DNA from: an uncultured Pseudomonadota bacterium
GTDB lineage: Bacteria; SAR324; NAC60-12
NCBI GenBank assembly: GCA_913056375.1
Contig: CAJXNF010000132.1
Span: 1 to 7,446, forward strand
DNA: 7,446 bases
Direction: 5' to 3'
The notes under the pieces were generated by a model. That model ran no database searches. It was not told the DNA's origin and saw only the letters and a list, made by a program, of their open reading frames with translations. The position numbers and the translations under genes were made by a program. This document shows positions 1 through 6,143 of this stretch, piece after piece. Each line of letters starts with the position of its first letter. Position 1 is the first letter of the stretch.

Positions 1-221
1 ACGAAGGTGTCAGCCAAACTAAGATGAGGAGGACGGCGGCGTGAGGACTAGTTGAGGTGGTAGTGTGTATTCGTGTTGAGACAAGCCAGCACTATATCGA
101 CATGAGCAATAACCAGATGCGACGAACAGCCGAGCTTACTGAATTCGAATCGTGTTAAAGCGATCCAAACGAGCGTTCAGTTGGACCAAGAATAGAGTTC
201 AATCGGTGGTGTGTGTTTGAG
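1..221. other. Left-edge stretch with no supportable gene
   Basis: No reading frame of useful length crosses this stretch. All three plus frames stop within the first 45 bases, and minus-strand stops close all minus frames by about position 94. It lies downstream of the minus-strand 71-codon gene. The only structures I see are a weak inverted repeat (TCCAA at 164-168, TTGGA at 181-185, 12-base loop, no T-run) and a G-rich plus strand around 28-62. Neither is convincing as a terminator or RNA gene. It is probably intergenic spacer, or the remains of something outside the window. Confidence 0.6.
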
Positions 222-437
222 TCAGAACTTTTCAAACCTGGCGTAGTCGAAGATTTCCCGTAGTTCCGTGTCAATCGTACTGGTGTAGTGACTGAGTAGA
301 TGTAGATCCAACTCGGTAACCCATGCGTTTCTACCAGCAGTTTTCAGTTTGTTGAGGACAGAACTGGCAGCGTCAAAGGTTTCGTAGACGCGCAAGGGAA
401 TGTCAGGTTGCTTTTGGGTAAATACGGCAAAGAACAT
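222..437 (-). CDS. Small hypothetical protein, 71 aa
   Basis: I do not recognise this protein. Its composition is that of a normal soluble globular protein: no transmembrane segment, no signal peptide and no cysteines. The N-terminus MFFAVFTQKQPD looks like a first beta strand, a helical stretch covers about residues 20-35 (AASSVLNKLKTAG), a strand-like AWVTELDLH follows, and the tail is acidic and aromatic (ELREIFDYARFEKF). The ATG is preceded by GGAGG (441-445), with an unusually short 3-base spacer. A plausible promoter lies further upstream, about 65 bases from the start. These two signals make it more credible than the overlapping open frames at 344-592 and 408-668, which have unnatural composition. 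It stands alone, separated by 151 bases from the cytochrome gene on the same strand. Confidence 0.65.
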   Translation of the reverse strand: MFFAVFTQKQPDIPLRVYETFDAASSVLNKLKTAGRNAWVTELDLHLLSHYTSTIDTELREIFDYARFEKF

Positions 438-500
438 AAACCTCCGAATACAGAAATTTGTTCATCACGGTTTAGACACTCAGAATCTGATAATCCACTA

Positions 501-528
501 AATATACCCTCTGTAGCTTTTTTAACAA
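501..528 (-). promoter_or_regulatory. Candidate sigma70 promoter for the 71-aa gene
   Basis: Read on the minus strand, TTGTTA (523-528; 4 of 6 matches to TTGACA) is separated by 16 bases from TATATT (501-506; 5 of 6 matches to TATAAT). Transcription would start near 494 and give a 5' leader of about 55 bases before the ATG at 437. The stretch is AT-rich and lies between two same-strand genes, which fits a separate promoter. This rests on consensus matching only. Confidence 0.4.
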
Positions 529-540
529 AAATCATTTTTG
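526..540. repeat. Perfect 7-bp inverted repeat, possible operator
   Basis: CAAAAAT and ATTTTTG flank a single central C, making a 15-base near-palindrome. It overlaps the proposed -35 element at 523-528. A single-base centre cannot form a good hairpin, so a dimeric protein-binding site is more likely than a terminator if it is functional at all. AT-rich DNA produces such palindromes by chance fairly often. Confidence 0.3.
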
Positions 541-588
541 AGATCCAGCCAAGCAAAAGTTGGAAATCCGAATTGTGTTGGATAGCTA

Positions 589-1218
589 TCATGCCTTCGC
601 ATCTTTTTTTCCATATAAATTCAGAATTTTTTCTAAAGCACCAAATGCGAATGATTCTATTTTTATGAAGCTATCAGGTATCTTGTTGGTCCTATCTTTG
701 TTCCAGAATGGAACCATTGCATGCCAAATCTTTTCTCCTTTTAAACGTGAATAAATTGCGGCCAGAATATGAATTCCAATGAGCCAGTAACTCAGTGATG
801 CAGAAAAATCATGTAATCCCATTGCTGCGGCTTGCAGGAGTCCATCCTTGAAACCGAGGGAGAATAGAAAAGCGATCATCAGGCCTGAGACTGGGAGCAT
901 TACCAAGCTGAAGTACATGCCCACATGAATGGAACGCGCAAACCAGAGATGTACTTTTGAAATATTCTCTGGGGCTCCGATCAAAGTGGGAACCCTTCTC
1001 ATGTAGAAGTAGCGAACAATCACGATTGCCAGAAAGACGATAGCGAAAACCACCTCAAATTCTAGCAGAGTAGCGTCTTCCAGTTGGGAAATGTCATTGA
1101 CTTGCTTCAAAATTCCATAGGCATACAGGAGAGTGAAGCTCCACTGCAGAAACTTTGAAGTGAGAGTGTGTGATGAAATAGAGGCTCGGCTAGGATGATT
1201 GTTTTCCAAATTAAGCAT
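589..1218 (-). CDS. Cytochrome b561-like integral membrane protein
   Basis: This 209-residue protein has the layout of a di-heme cytochrome b561 (prokaryotic CybB/hydrogenase b-subunit-like), which passes electrons between the quinone pool and partner proteins in the inner membrane. Predicted helices lie at about 23-40, 53-72, 97-118 and 140-158. Family-like features are the RRVP segment after helix 2, His98 in RSIHVGMY at the start of helix 3 followed by LPVSGLM, and His136 and His150 in helix 4 (LHDFSASLSYW, GIHILAAIY), followed by an AMVPF-like end. The histidines usually found in helix 1 (the HW motif) and at the start of helix 2 are not seen: helix 1 reads FLQW, and helix 2 begins LLEFEVVF. 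His17 is the only other candidate near the N-terminus. The gene lies 31 bases downstream of guaA and may be cotranscribed with it. The start is uncertain because no clear Shine-Dalgarno sequence precedes the ATG. The gene is markedly AT-rich, especially at its 3' end. Confidence 0.75.
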   Translation of the reverse strand: MLNLENNHPSRASISSHTLTSKFLQWSFTLLYAYGILKQVNDISQLEDATLLEFEVVFAIVFLAIVIVRYFYMRRVPTLIGAPENISKVHLWFARSIHVGMYFSLVMLPVSGLMIAFLFSLGFKDGLLQAAAMGLHDFSASLSYWLIGIHILAAIYSRLKGEKIWHAMVPFWNKDRTNKIPDSFIKIESFAFGALEKILNLYGKKDAKA

Positions 1219-1249
1219 TCTGGGGACTCTAGATTTTGGAAGTCAAATG

Positions 1250-3061
1250 CTACTCCCACCCAAACGTAGCAGGAGGCTTGTGAGTGATATCGAAGAAGAC
1301 AGAGTCAATGCCATCTAGCGCGTAGAGTTGAGGCAACAGTTCATGGAGAACCTGCCAATCCACAGGAGCGAAGCGCGCAGTCATCACATCTTCAGAGATG
1401 ACCGGACGTAGCACGATGCTATCTTGGTGACCATCCTGAGAAATCGGTAACAGGATCACCAGCAATTGAAAGATACGCCCCAGCCAGCCATGATTGGCGA
1501 AGGTTTCACTGACGTGAGCCTCAGCAGCACGTAGCAAGTCCAGACGAGGCTTGTCGCAGAAAGCACGGCGGGCACGCCAGTTGGGTAGCTGCTCTGTTGG
1601 TTGAAGAGGAAGATAGGCCACGACCCGATTGATCGCACGTACTTGATTGGTCAGTCGAATCGAAGTGTTCTCAAGCCACTCCCAGTCTGTTGGGCCGAGC
1701 AGTACAGCCGGCTCTGTGTAGGTTCGTTGATCTCCCTGTACACCTACGCTGCGTACTGGCAGTAGAGAAGCCTGAGTGGGTGGTAGATACTGGTGCAGTG
1801 TGTCCAGTGTTTTTTTGTGTTCGGGTTGCAGGATTGTATCTTCACGGGAACAGAGGACGTTGATTGCAAGACCCGGCCCAGGAAACGGATGGCGCCAGAC
1901 GATTTCTTTGGGCAGACCCAGCAGGTCCCCGACGCGTCGCACCTCATCCTTGTAGAGTTCTTTAAGTGGCTCAACAACTTGACCCTTGGCAATCAAATCC
2001 TGGATTGCATCGACTCGATTATGATGAGACTTGATCACCTTGGCGTGTTCGGTGCCTCCAGATTCGATGATGTCCGGATAGAGTGTGCCCTGCCCGAGCA
2101 GCCACTCACCCGGGTTCAATTTTAATTCTTCCAGTAGTTTTTCCCGTACTGCCAAAAAGGTGTTGCCAACCTGGTGTCGTTTCCGTTGTGGATCTACTTC
2201 ACCGGCGATTGCCTCCAGAAAAGCCTCGCTGTAGTCTCTGCCAACCACATTGTCATAACCGAGCTGTTCGTAGCGTTGGAGAATTTGCTCAGCCTCATTC
2301 AGACGTAGAAAGCCATTATCGATGAAGAGTCCTAGCACCCTTTCCTTGCTTAGGGCTTCGTTTAACAAAGCAAAGGCAACCGAAGAGTCCACGCCACCAC
2401 TGAGGAACATCAGCACATTGTGCTCACCAACTTGCTGTCGAAGCTCATTCTTTGTCTGCTCAATGAAGCGTTCCATGCTCCAGCTAGGGTGTGCCTTGCA
2501 GAGTTCCACGAAATTGCTGAGAATCTGAGTGCCTGCCAGTGTGTCAGTGACTTCTGGATGAAACTGCAGGGAAAACAGCGGACGTTCCTGGTGCTGCAGA
2601 GCAGCCAGGCTCCCTGCAATGGTTTCACCGATCACCTGGAAACCCTGTGGAAGCTCTGTGACGCTATCCTGGTGGCTCATCCAGACCTGGGAGTTGTCGG
2701 TAACGTCTTTCCATAGGGGAGAAGGGTTCAGTTGACGCAAAGAAGCTTTGCCGAACTCTCCCTGTCCCGTGTTGGCTACACTTCCACCGAAATGTTTGGC
2801 CATCAGTTGGTGGCCGTAGCAGAGGCCAAGAATGGGCTGAGAGAGGTTGAGGATTTCTGGATTGAAGGCAGGCACGTCCTCGGCAAAGACAGAAGCAGGT
2901 CCTCCAGAAAGGATGATGCCCTTGGCAGCCTCAAGGCGGTCTGTGTCAATAGAGGGTGGAAAGATTTCGGTATAGACCCCGAGGTGCCGGATTCGCTTGG
3001 CAATCAGGTGGGCGTACTGGCTTCCAAAATCAAGAACTGCCAGAAAGTCGTCATTGGGCAT
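1250..3061 (-). CDS. guaA: GMP synthase (glutamine-hydrolysing), long eukaryote-like form
   Basis: GuaA converts XMP to GMP in the cytoplasm using ATP and glutamine, the last step of guanine nucleotide synthesis. Residues 1-190 form a class I glutamine amidotransferase with the full triad: Cys81 in GLCYGHQ, and His168 and Glu170 in FHPE. The ATP pyrophosphatase domain follows, with the PP-loop SGGVDSS at 221-227, GQGTLYPDIIESGG at 323-336 and HPFPGPGL at 391-398. The protein is 603 residues, against about 525 for typical bacterial enzymes. The extra length is in the C-terminal dimerisation part, where VGVQGDQRTY, TDWEW, INRVVAYL and the terminal KPPATFGWE follow the human-type arrangement of two related subdomains. 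The ATG is preceded by AGGAAAGG. The gene diverges from the tatB-like gene across 66 bases, so their promoters must share that space. Identity is very secure. Confidence 0.97.
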   Translation of the reverse strand: MPNDDFLAVLDFGSQYAHLIAKRIRHLGVYTEIFPPSIDTDRLEAAKGIILSGGPASVFAEDVPAFNPEILNLSQPILGLCYGHQLMAKHFGGSVANTGQGEFGKASLRQLNPSPLWKDVTDNSQVWMSHQDSVTELPQGFQVIGETIAGSLAALQHQERPLFSLQFHPEVTDTLAGTQILSNFVELCKAHPSWSMERFIEQTKNELRQQVGEHNVLMFLSGGVDSSVAFALLNEALSKERVLGLFIDNGFLRLNEAEQILQRYEQLGYDNVVGRDYSEAFLEAIAGEVDPQRKRHQVGNTFLAVREKLLEELKLNPGEWLLGQGTLYPDIIESGGTEHAKVIKSHHNRVDAIQDLIAKGQVVEPLKELYKDEVRRVGDLLGLPKEIVWRHPFPGPGLAINVLCSREDTILQPEHKKTLDTLHQYLPPTQASLLPVRSVGVQGDQRTYTEPAVLLGPTDWEWLENTSIRLTNQVRAINRVVAYLPLQPTEQLPNWRARRAFCDKPRLDLLRAAEAHVSETFANHGWLGRIFQLLVILLPISQDGHQDSIVLRPVISEDVMTARFAPVDWQVLHELLPQLYALDGIDSVFFDITHKPPATFGWE

Positions 3062-3090
3062 TTGCCTTTCCTCGTTAAGCAGGATATAAG
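3062..3090 (+). promoter_or_regulatory. Candidate sigma70 promoter for the tatB-like gene
   Basis: TTGCCT (3062-3067; 4 of 6 matches to TTGACA) is followed after 17 bases by TATAAG (3085-3090; 5 of 6 matches to TATAAT). Transcription would start near 3097, leaving a leader of about 30 bases. The -35 box directly abuts the guaA start codon, so this promoter and guaA translation initiation overlap physically. I found no equally good promoter for guaA in the same gap. Confidence 0.45.
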
Positions 3091-3113
3091 TTCACGTCTT
3101 GTTGATAACCGTT

Positions 3114-3119
3114 AGGAGG
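3114..3119 (+). promoter_or_regulatory. Strong Shine-Dalgarno sequence of the tatB-like gene
   Basis: AGGAGG is a full match to the anti-Shine-Dalgarno core, eight bases before the ATG at 3128. It fixes the start codon and suggests efficient translation. Confidence 0.8.
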
Positions 3120-3127
3120 AGAATCTC

Positions 3128-3568
3128 ATGTTTGGCATCGGTCTGCCAGAATTAGTCATCATTGTCGTGATTGCGCTGATCTTCATTGGACCCAAGCAGC
3201 TTCCGGGAGTCATGCGCTCCGTGGGCAAGGGGCTCGTTGAACTCAAACGGGCTACCAACGATATTCGTCACACCGTACAGAGCGAGATGGATAACATTGA
3301 GCGGGATCTCGAGGTGAAGGATATCAAGAAAGACTTTGAGAATAACTTCGGTGGAGTAGCCAACAAGTTCGGTTCATTGAAACTCTCTCAGATGAGCACC
3401 GGAGACAAGCTGGAAGCAGTGGCAAATGCGTTTGAGAAGGGACAGGAAGATTTGGCTGCACGCAAGGAAAATGTAGCAGCTGCTGAAGCCAAGGAAGCTG
3501 AATCAACCACTACCGCGAGCACAGCAGATTCCACTGTTAGCAAAACGAACGGAACTGCCACAACTTAA
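3128..3568 (+). CDS. tatB: Twin-arginine translocase subunit, TatA/TatB family, TatB-like
   Basis: This is a component of the Tat pathway, which moves folded proteins with twin-arginine signal peptides across the inner membrane. The 146-residue protein has the family plan: a short N-terminal helix (about 3-21, with GLPEL at 5-9), a GPKQLP hinge at 21-26, then a long amphipathic helix (RSVGKGLVELKRATNDIR) and a polar tail. The GPxxLP hinge, the KRATNDI stretch and the length favour TatB over TatA, which normally has FGxKKLP and is shorter. Many non-enteric bacteria have a single TatA/B-type protein, so the role could be mixed. Residues from about 110 on are low-complexity Ala/Glu/Ser/Thr (AAAEAKEAESTTTAST), probably disordered. 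No tatC is visible beside it, although tat genes are often clustered. It has its own promoter candidate and a strong ribosome binding site, and probably forms a single-gene unit. Confidence 0.88.
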   Translation: MFGIGLPELVIIVVIALIFIGPKQLPGVMRSVGKGLVELKRATNDIRHTVQSEMDNIERDLEVKDIKKDFENNFGGVANKFGSLKLSQMSTGDKLEAVANAFEKGQEDLAARKENVAAAEAKEAESTTTASTADSTVSKTNGTATT

Positions 3569-3576
3569 TAGAGCTA

Positions 3577-4605
3577 TCAGGAATCCCCGCTTGTGGGGGG
3601 CTTTGTATCCGTGGACAGCGCGATCTGTGGCACACCGTTGTGAGTCATTGTTTCCATCGGAAGGCTCACTTCCAACCCAACGACCTGGTCTTCTTCCCGG
3701 CGTAAGCTGATCCTTCCTCCATGGGCGTAGATAATTTTGCGCCCGATCAACAACTCTGGACTCCCATCCGCTTCACTCATTCGCTGCGCCAGATAATCTC
3801 CCCAGTTTTTTGCCTTCGATAAGTTGGAGCCGGAATCGATCTTAACAGTAATCTGGATACGAGCATCTCGTTGCTGGCGTGGATTAGAGGTTTGCAGGAG
3901 CAACTGGAGCGGTTCCGTATTTGCTTGGCGTCGTACTTCCTGAAGCATGGCCAGCAGGGCTCGCCGGAATCCTGCTGGGTCCAGGCGCATCTCATCGGGA
4001 AGCCGAGTCGAAGCAAAGAGCCGCAGTGGGTGTCGACTCTGCTGCGTGTGTTGCCGGGCAACTCCCCGAAAGAATTTCAACAGATTGACTGCTCTGCGTT
4101 CAGGTTGATAGTCCTGATGGATCTCTTCCAGTTCCTGTTGCTGGGTATCAGTGTCATCCAGCATTTGCTTGGCCAGCTGACGGCAGTGCTCCAGGGCTTT
4201 GCGAACCTCTGGGTCAGGAATTCTCTCCAGCAGCTCACCGACTTGCTCCTCCAACTGAGAGGCTGGTTTACGCAAAGCCGAGAAGGTCTGTGGTAGAGAT
4301 CGAGCATGGTAATTGACCGTTGCCCGTTCAGCCTGAAGATCTTGTAGTTGAGCTTCCTGCTTGGCCAGTTGGGCCCGTAATTGTCGTGGGCTAGGGCCAT
4401 TCGTTTGTTGACGTTGGCTTTCGTAATTGACCAGTTGCTGCCGTAGTGAGTTGAGCTTCTGATTCAACTCGTGGATGATCAGATCTGACTCGTCCGGTAA
4501 GGTCTGCGTAGACGCTTCGACTTGTAAAGCAAGCTGGGATCGAGGTATAACTTTGTTTTCTGTACTCTTTTTCGTCTGCACCAGCGATGCCCGTTCTGAG
4601 GTCAT
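3577..4605 (-). CDS. Histidine-kinase-like protein lacking catalytic residues
   Basis: This 342-residue protein has no transmembrane segment or signal peptide and should be cytoplasmic. Residues about 40-97 are Gln/Leu/Glu-rich and likely coiled coil. Residues about 104-165 resemble a histidine kinase dimerisation domain, but the H-box position reads FSALRKPASQL, where active kinases have SHELRTPL, so the phospho-acceptor His is absent. Residues about 208-318 resemble the kinase ATPase domain: LDPAGFRRALLAMLQEV matches the N-box region with the key Asn replaced (probably by Glu223); IDSGSN resembles the DxGxG box with the last Gly lost; and RKIIYAHGGRISLR then LEVSLP matches the C-terminal end, without the GxGLGL glycines before it. 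I infer a pseudokinase used as a binding or scaffold protein, with no predicted phosphotransfer. The ATG has a good ribosome binding site (AGGAGAGG). The gene diverges from the membrane protein gene by about 55 bases and converges with the tatB-like gene. The fold assignment comes from motif reading only. Confidence 0.72.
   Translation of the reverse strand: MTSERASLVQTKKSTENKVIPRSQLALQVEASTQTLPDESDLIIHELNQKLNSLRQQLVNYESQRQQTNGPSPRQLRAQLAKQEAQLQDLQAERATVNYHARSLPQTFSALRKPASQLEEQVGELLERIPDPEVRKALEHCRQLAKQMLDDTDTQQQELEEIHQDYQPERRAVNLLKFFRGVARQHTQQSRHPLRLFASTRLPDEMRLDPAGFRRALLAMLQEVRRQANTEPLQLLLQTSNPRQQRDARIQITVKIDSGSNLSKAKNWGDYLAQRMSEADGSPELLIGRKIIYAHGGRISLRREEDQVVGLEVSLPMETMTHNGVPQIALSTDTKPPTSGDS
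3583..3605 (+). terminator. Probable intrinsic terminator after the tatB-like gene
   Basis: CCCC (3585-3588) pairs with GGGG (3595-3598) across a six-base GCTTGT loop, and the stem is followed by GGCTTTGT. It begins about 15 bases after the TAA stop. The stem is short and the T-run is weak, so termination may be partial. It overlaps the last codons of the convergent minus-strand gene, so it is also part of coding sequence. Confidence 0.45.
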
Positions 4606-4661
4606 GACCTCTCCTGTTGCTGCTTAACTGACAACGTATTGCTATCCGTAATGAATTGCGC

Positions 4662-5570
4662 ATGAGTCTCATACCTGCTGCCCCAACCCTTGGTTCGCTC
4701 TTTGTTCAGAGTTGGCAGATTTATCGCGCGCATCTCTTTCCTTTGTTGGGACTGACCCTGGTGTTACTGGTTCCAGCGCTACTGCTCAGCCTGAGCGGAG
4801 TAGATCAGGGAGAGAGCGTGGTCTTTTTCCTGCTGATGAGACTGTTGGAAGCAGGAGCAACCCTGGGACTGCTCTCCCTACTGTTCACGGGCGTTTTTCC
4901 CACTGGGAAGATTTTACGCCGTTTGGGCAGTCGCGCTGTCTTGCGACCTCTGCATGTTGGGATCCTACAGTACTTGCTGACAATCCTCGGATTCTATGGA
5001 TTGATGGCACCGACACCGTTGAACGTTGTATTGGTGACGCTCTGGCTGAGTAGTTTTGTTTTTCTGACCATTGCTCAACCAGTCTGTGTGGTTGAAGAGC
5101 TACGGGGACTTCCTGCCTTGGTGCGTAGCTTTCAACTGACTCGTAACCGGTTGAAACGAGCTTTTGGTGTCGTTGTTGTCGCCATGATCCTGCAGTTATT
5201 GCTCTTTATCGTGTTGCTCCAACTGTTCCTGCCGGAAATCAATTTCAGTGCCTTGTTGCAAACAGATCCAATGGCAGCGGACGGAGAAGACCTCGTCAAG
5301 TTGTTGGGAAGTGCAGAAACCCAGGCTGCCTTGCGCTGGACACAGTACCTGACCGCCTTGATTTTCTATCCCTATGCTTCAATTCTGACCGTACTGCTAT
5401 ACTTTGATTTGGCCCGAGATGAGGCGGTTTGTAGTCAGGACCGCTTACAAGCCTTGGCAGTCCATCACTTTGAAATTCCTGCGGAATATTTTGAAGATCC
5501 GGAGAAGGAAGCAGAGGAGACCACTGACAAGGTGACGATTCGTGAGATCGGAACGGAAGACAAACAGTGA
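4662..5570 (+). CDS. Six-helix membrane protein of unknown function
   Basis: This is a 302-residue inner-membrane protein with predicted helices near 25-45, 52-78, 97-114, 118-140, 168-190 and 229-249. It resembles the broad group of uncharacterised membrane proteins related to the membrane domain of glycerophosphodiester phosphodiesterases (YciC-like). The resemblance lies in the motif QPVCVVEELRGLPALVRSF followed by QLTRNRLKRAFGVV, and in the ending YASILTVLLYFDLARDE. The phosphodiesterase catalytic domain is absent, so no enzymatic role can be given. The C-terminal tail (about 270-302) is strongly acidic and presumably cytoplasmic. I chose the ATG at 4662; a TTG at 4656 would add two residues, and neither has a clear Shine-Dalgarno sequence. 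The stop overlaps the engB start by four bases (GTGA), so the two are cotranscribed and probably translationally coupled. Confidence 0.82.
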   Translation: MSLIPAAPTLGSLFVQSWQIYRAHLFPLLGLTLVLLVPALLLSLSGVDQGESVVFFLLMRLLEAGATLGLLSLLFTGVFPTGKILRRLGSRAVLRPLHVGILQYLLTILGFYGLMAPTPLNVVLVTLWLSSFVFLTIAQPVCVVEELRGLPALVRSFQLTRNRLKRAFGVVVVAMILQLLLFIVLLQLFLPEINFSALLQTDPMAADGEDLVKLLGSAETQAALRWTQYLTALIFYPYASILTVLLYFDLARDEAVCSQDRLQALAVHHFEIPAEYFEDPEKEAEETTDKVTIREIGTEDKQ

Positions 5571-6142
5571 AGATTCATTCAGCAGAATTTCTTACCAGCG
5601 CAGCACAGCCCAAGCAATTCCCACATCCAAGCCTTCCAGAAATTGCCTTTGCTGGAAAATCCAACGTGGGCAAATCCACGTTGATCAATTCGTTGCTGCA
5701 GCGCAACCAACTGGTCAAGACCAGCTCTACGCCAGGTAAGACCCAGTTGATCAATTTTTTCTGTATTAATGAGCTGTTTCATCTGGTCGATCTACCTGGC
5801 TATGGCTACGCGAAGGTGCCCGAAGCAGTGCGTCGTGGTTGGCAGGCAACGATTGAAGCCTATCTTGGGGAGCGCTCCACTCTTCGAGGTGTCGTGCTGA
5901 TCGTGGATGTCCGCCACAAACCAGGAGAGCATGACCGCCAGATGAAGACTTGGCTGGATCACTACCAGCGGCCTGTCCTGGTTGTGGCCAACAAGATGGA
6001 TAAGCTCAAGCGGAGCCAGTACCACAGTCATCTTCAGCAAGTTCGAACTACTCTCCAGTTGGAGCAGGACCCCCTGCCACATTCCTCCCTAGACAAGTCC
6101 GGGCGTGAACCTATCTGGTCTGCGCTCCGCCAATGGCTTTGA
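5567..6142 (+). CDS. engB: Ribosome biogenesis GTPase EngB (YihA/YsxC)
   Basis: EngB is a small GTPase required in many bacteria for assembly of the large ribosomal subunit. The length of 191 residues is usual for the family. G motifs appear in order: G1 GKSNVGKS at 30-37, G2 region TSSTPGKTQ at 52-60, G3 DLPGYG at 75-80, G4 NKMD at 142-145 and G5 SSLDKSG at 173-179. The SSTPGKTQLINFF and DLPGYGYAKVP stretches are diagnostic for EngB. G4 reads NKMD rather than the TKxD common in this family; NKxD is the general GTPase form, so binding should be intact. The GTG start lies inside the end of the membrane protein gene, with a weak GGAAGA upstream, which suggests translation coupled to that gene. 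It converges with the acyl-CoA synthetase gene, with one base between the stop codons. Confidence 0.96.
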   Translation: MKIHSAEFLTSAAQPKQFPHPSLPEIAFAGKSNVGKSTLINSLLQRNQLVKTSSTPGKTQLINFFCINELFHLVDLPGYGYAKVPEAVRRGWQATIEAYLGERSTLRGVVLIVDVRHKPGEHDRQMKTWLDHYQRPVLVVANKMDKLKRSQYHSHLQQVRTTLQLEQDPLPHSSLDKSGREPIWSALRQWL

Positions 6143-6143
6143 A

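Noticed and set aside
130..160. TTCGAAT resembling a tRNA T-loop
   Set aside because: The flanking bases do not pair as a T-stem, and there is no acceptor or anticodon arm around it.
164..185. Hairpin TCCAA/TTGGA as a terminator for the 71-codon gene
   Set aside because: The stem is only five pairs with a 12-base loop and no following T-run on the minus strand.
581..590. Palindrome GATAGCTATC at the end of the cytochrome gene
   Set aside because: A ten-base palindrome with no spacer and no T-run is not a terminator, and it is short enough to be chance.
344..668. Open frames at 344-592 (minus) and 408-668 (plus)
   Set aside because: Both overlap the better-supported 71-codon gene and have unnatural amino acid composition and no ribosome binding site that I can see.
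1793..3115. Plus-strand open frames across guaA (1793-2125, 2083-2325, 2322-2528, 2420-2716, 2732-3115)
   Set aside because: They are antisense shadows of the secure guaA gene and show no family features.
3871..4296. Plus-strand 141-codon frame inside the pseudokinase gene
   Set aside because: It is antisense to a longer frame with a good ribosome binding site and recognisable kinase-like motifs, and it has no recognisable motif of its own.
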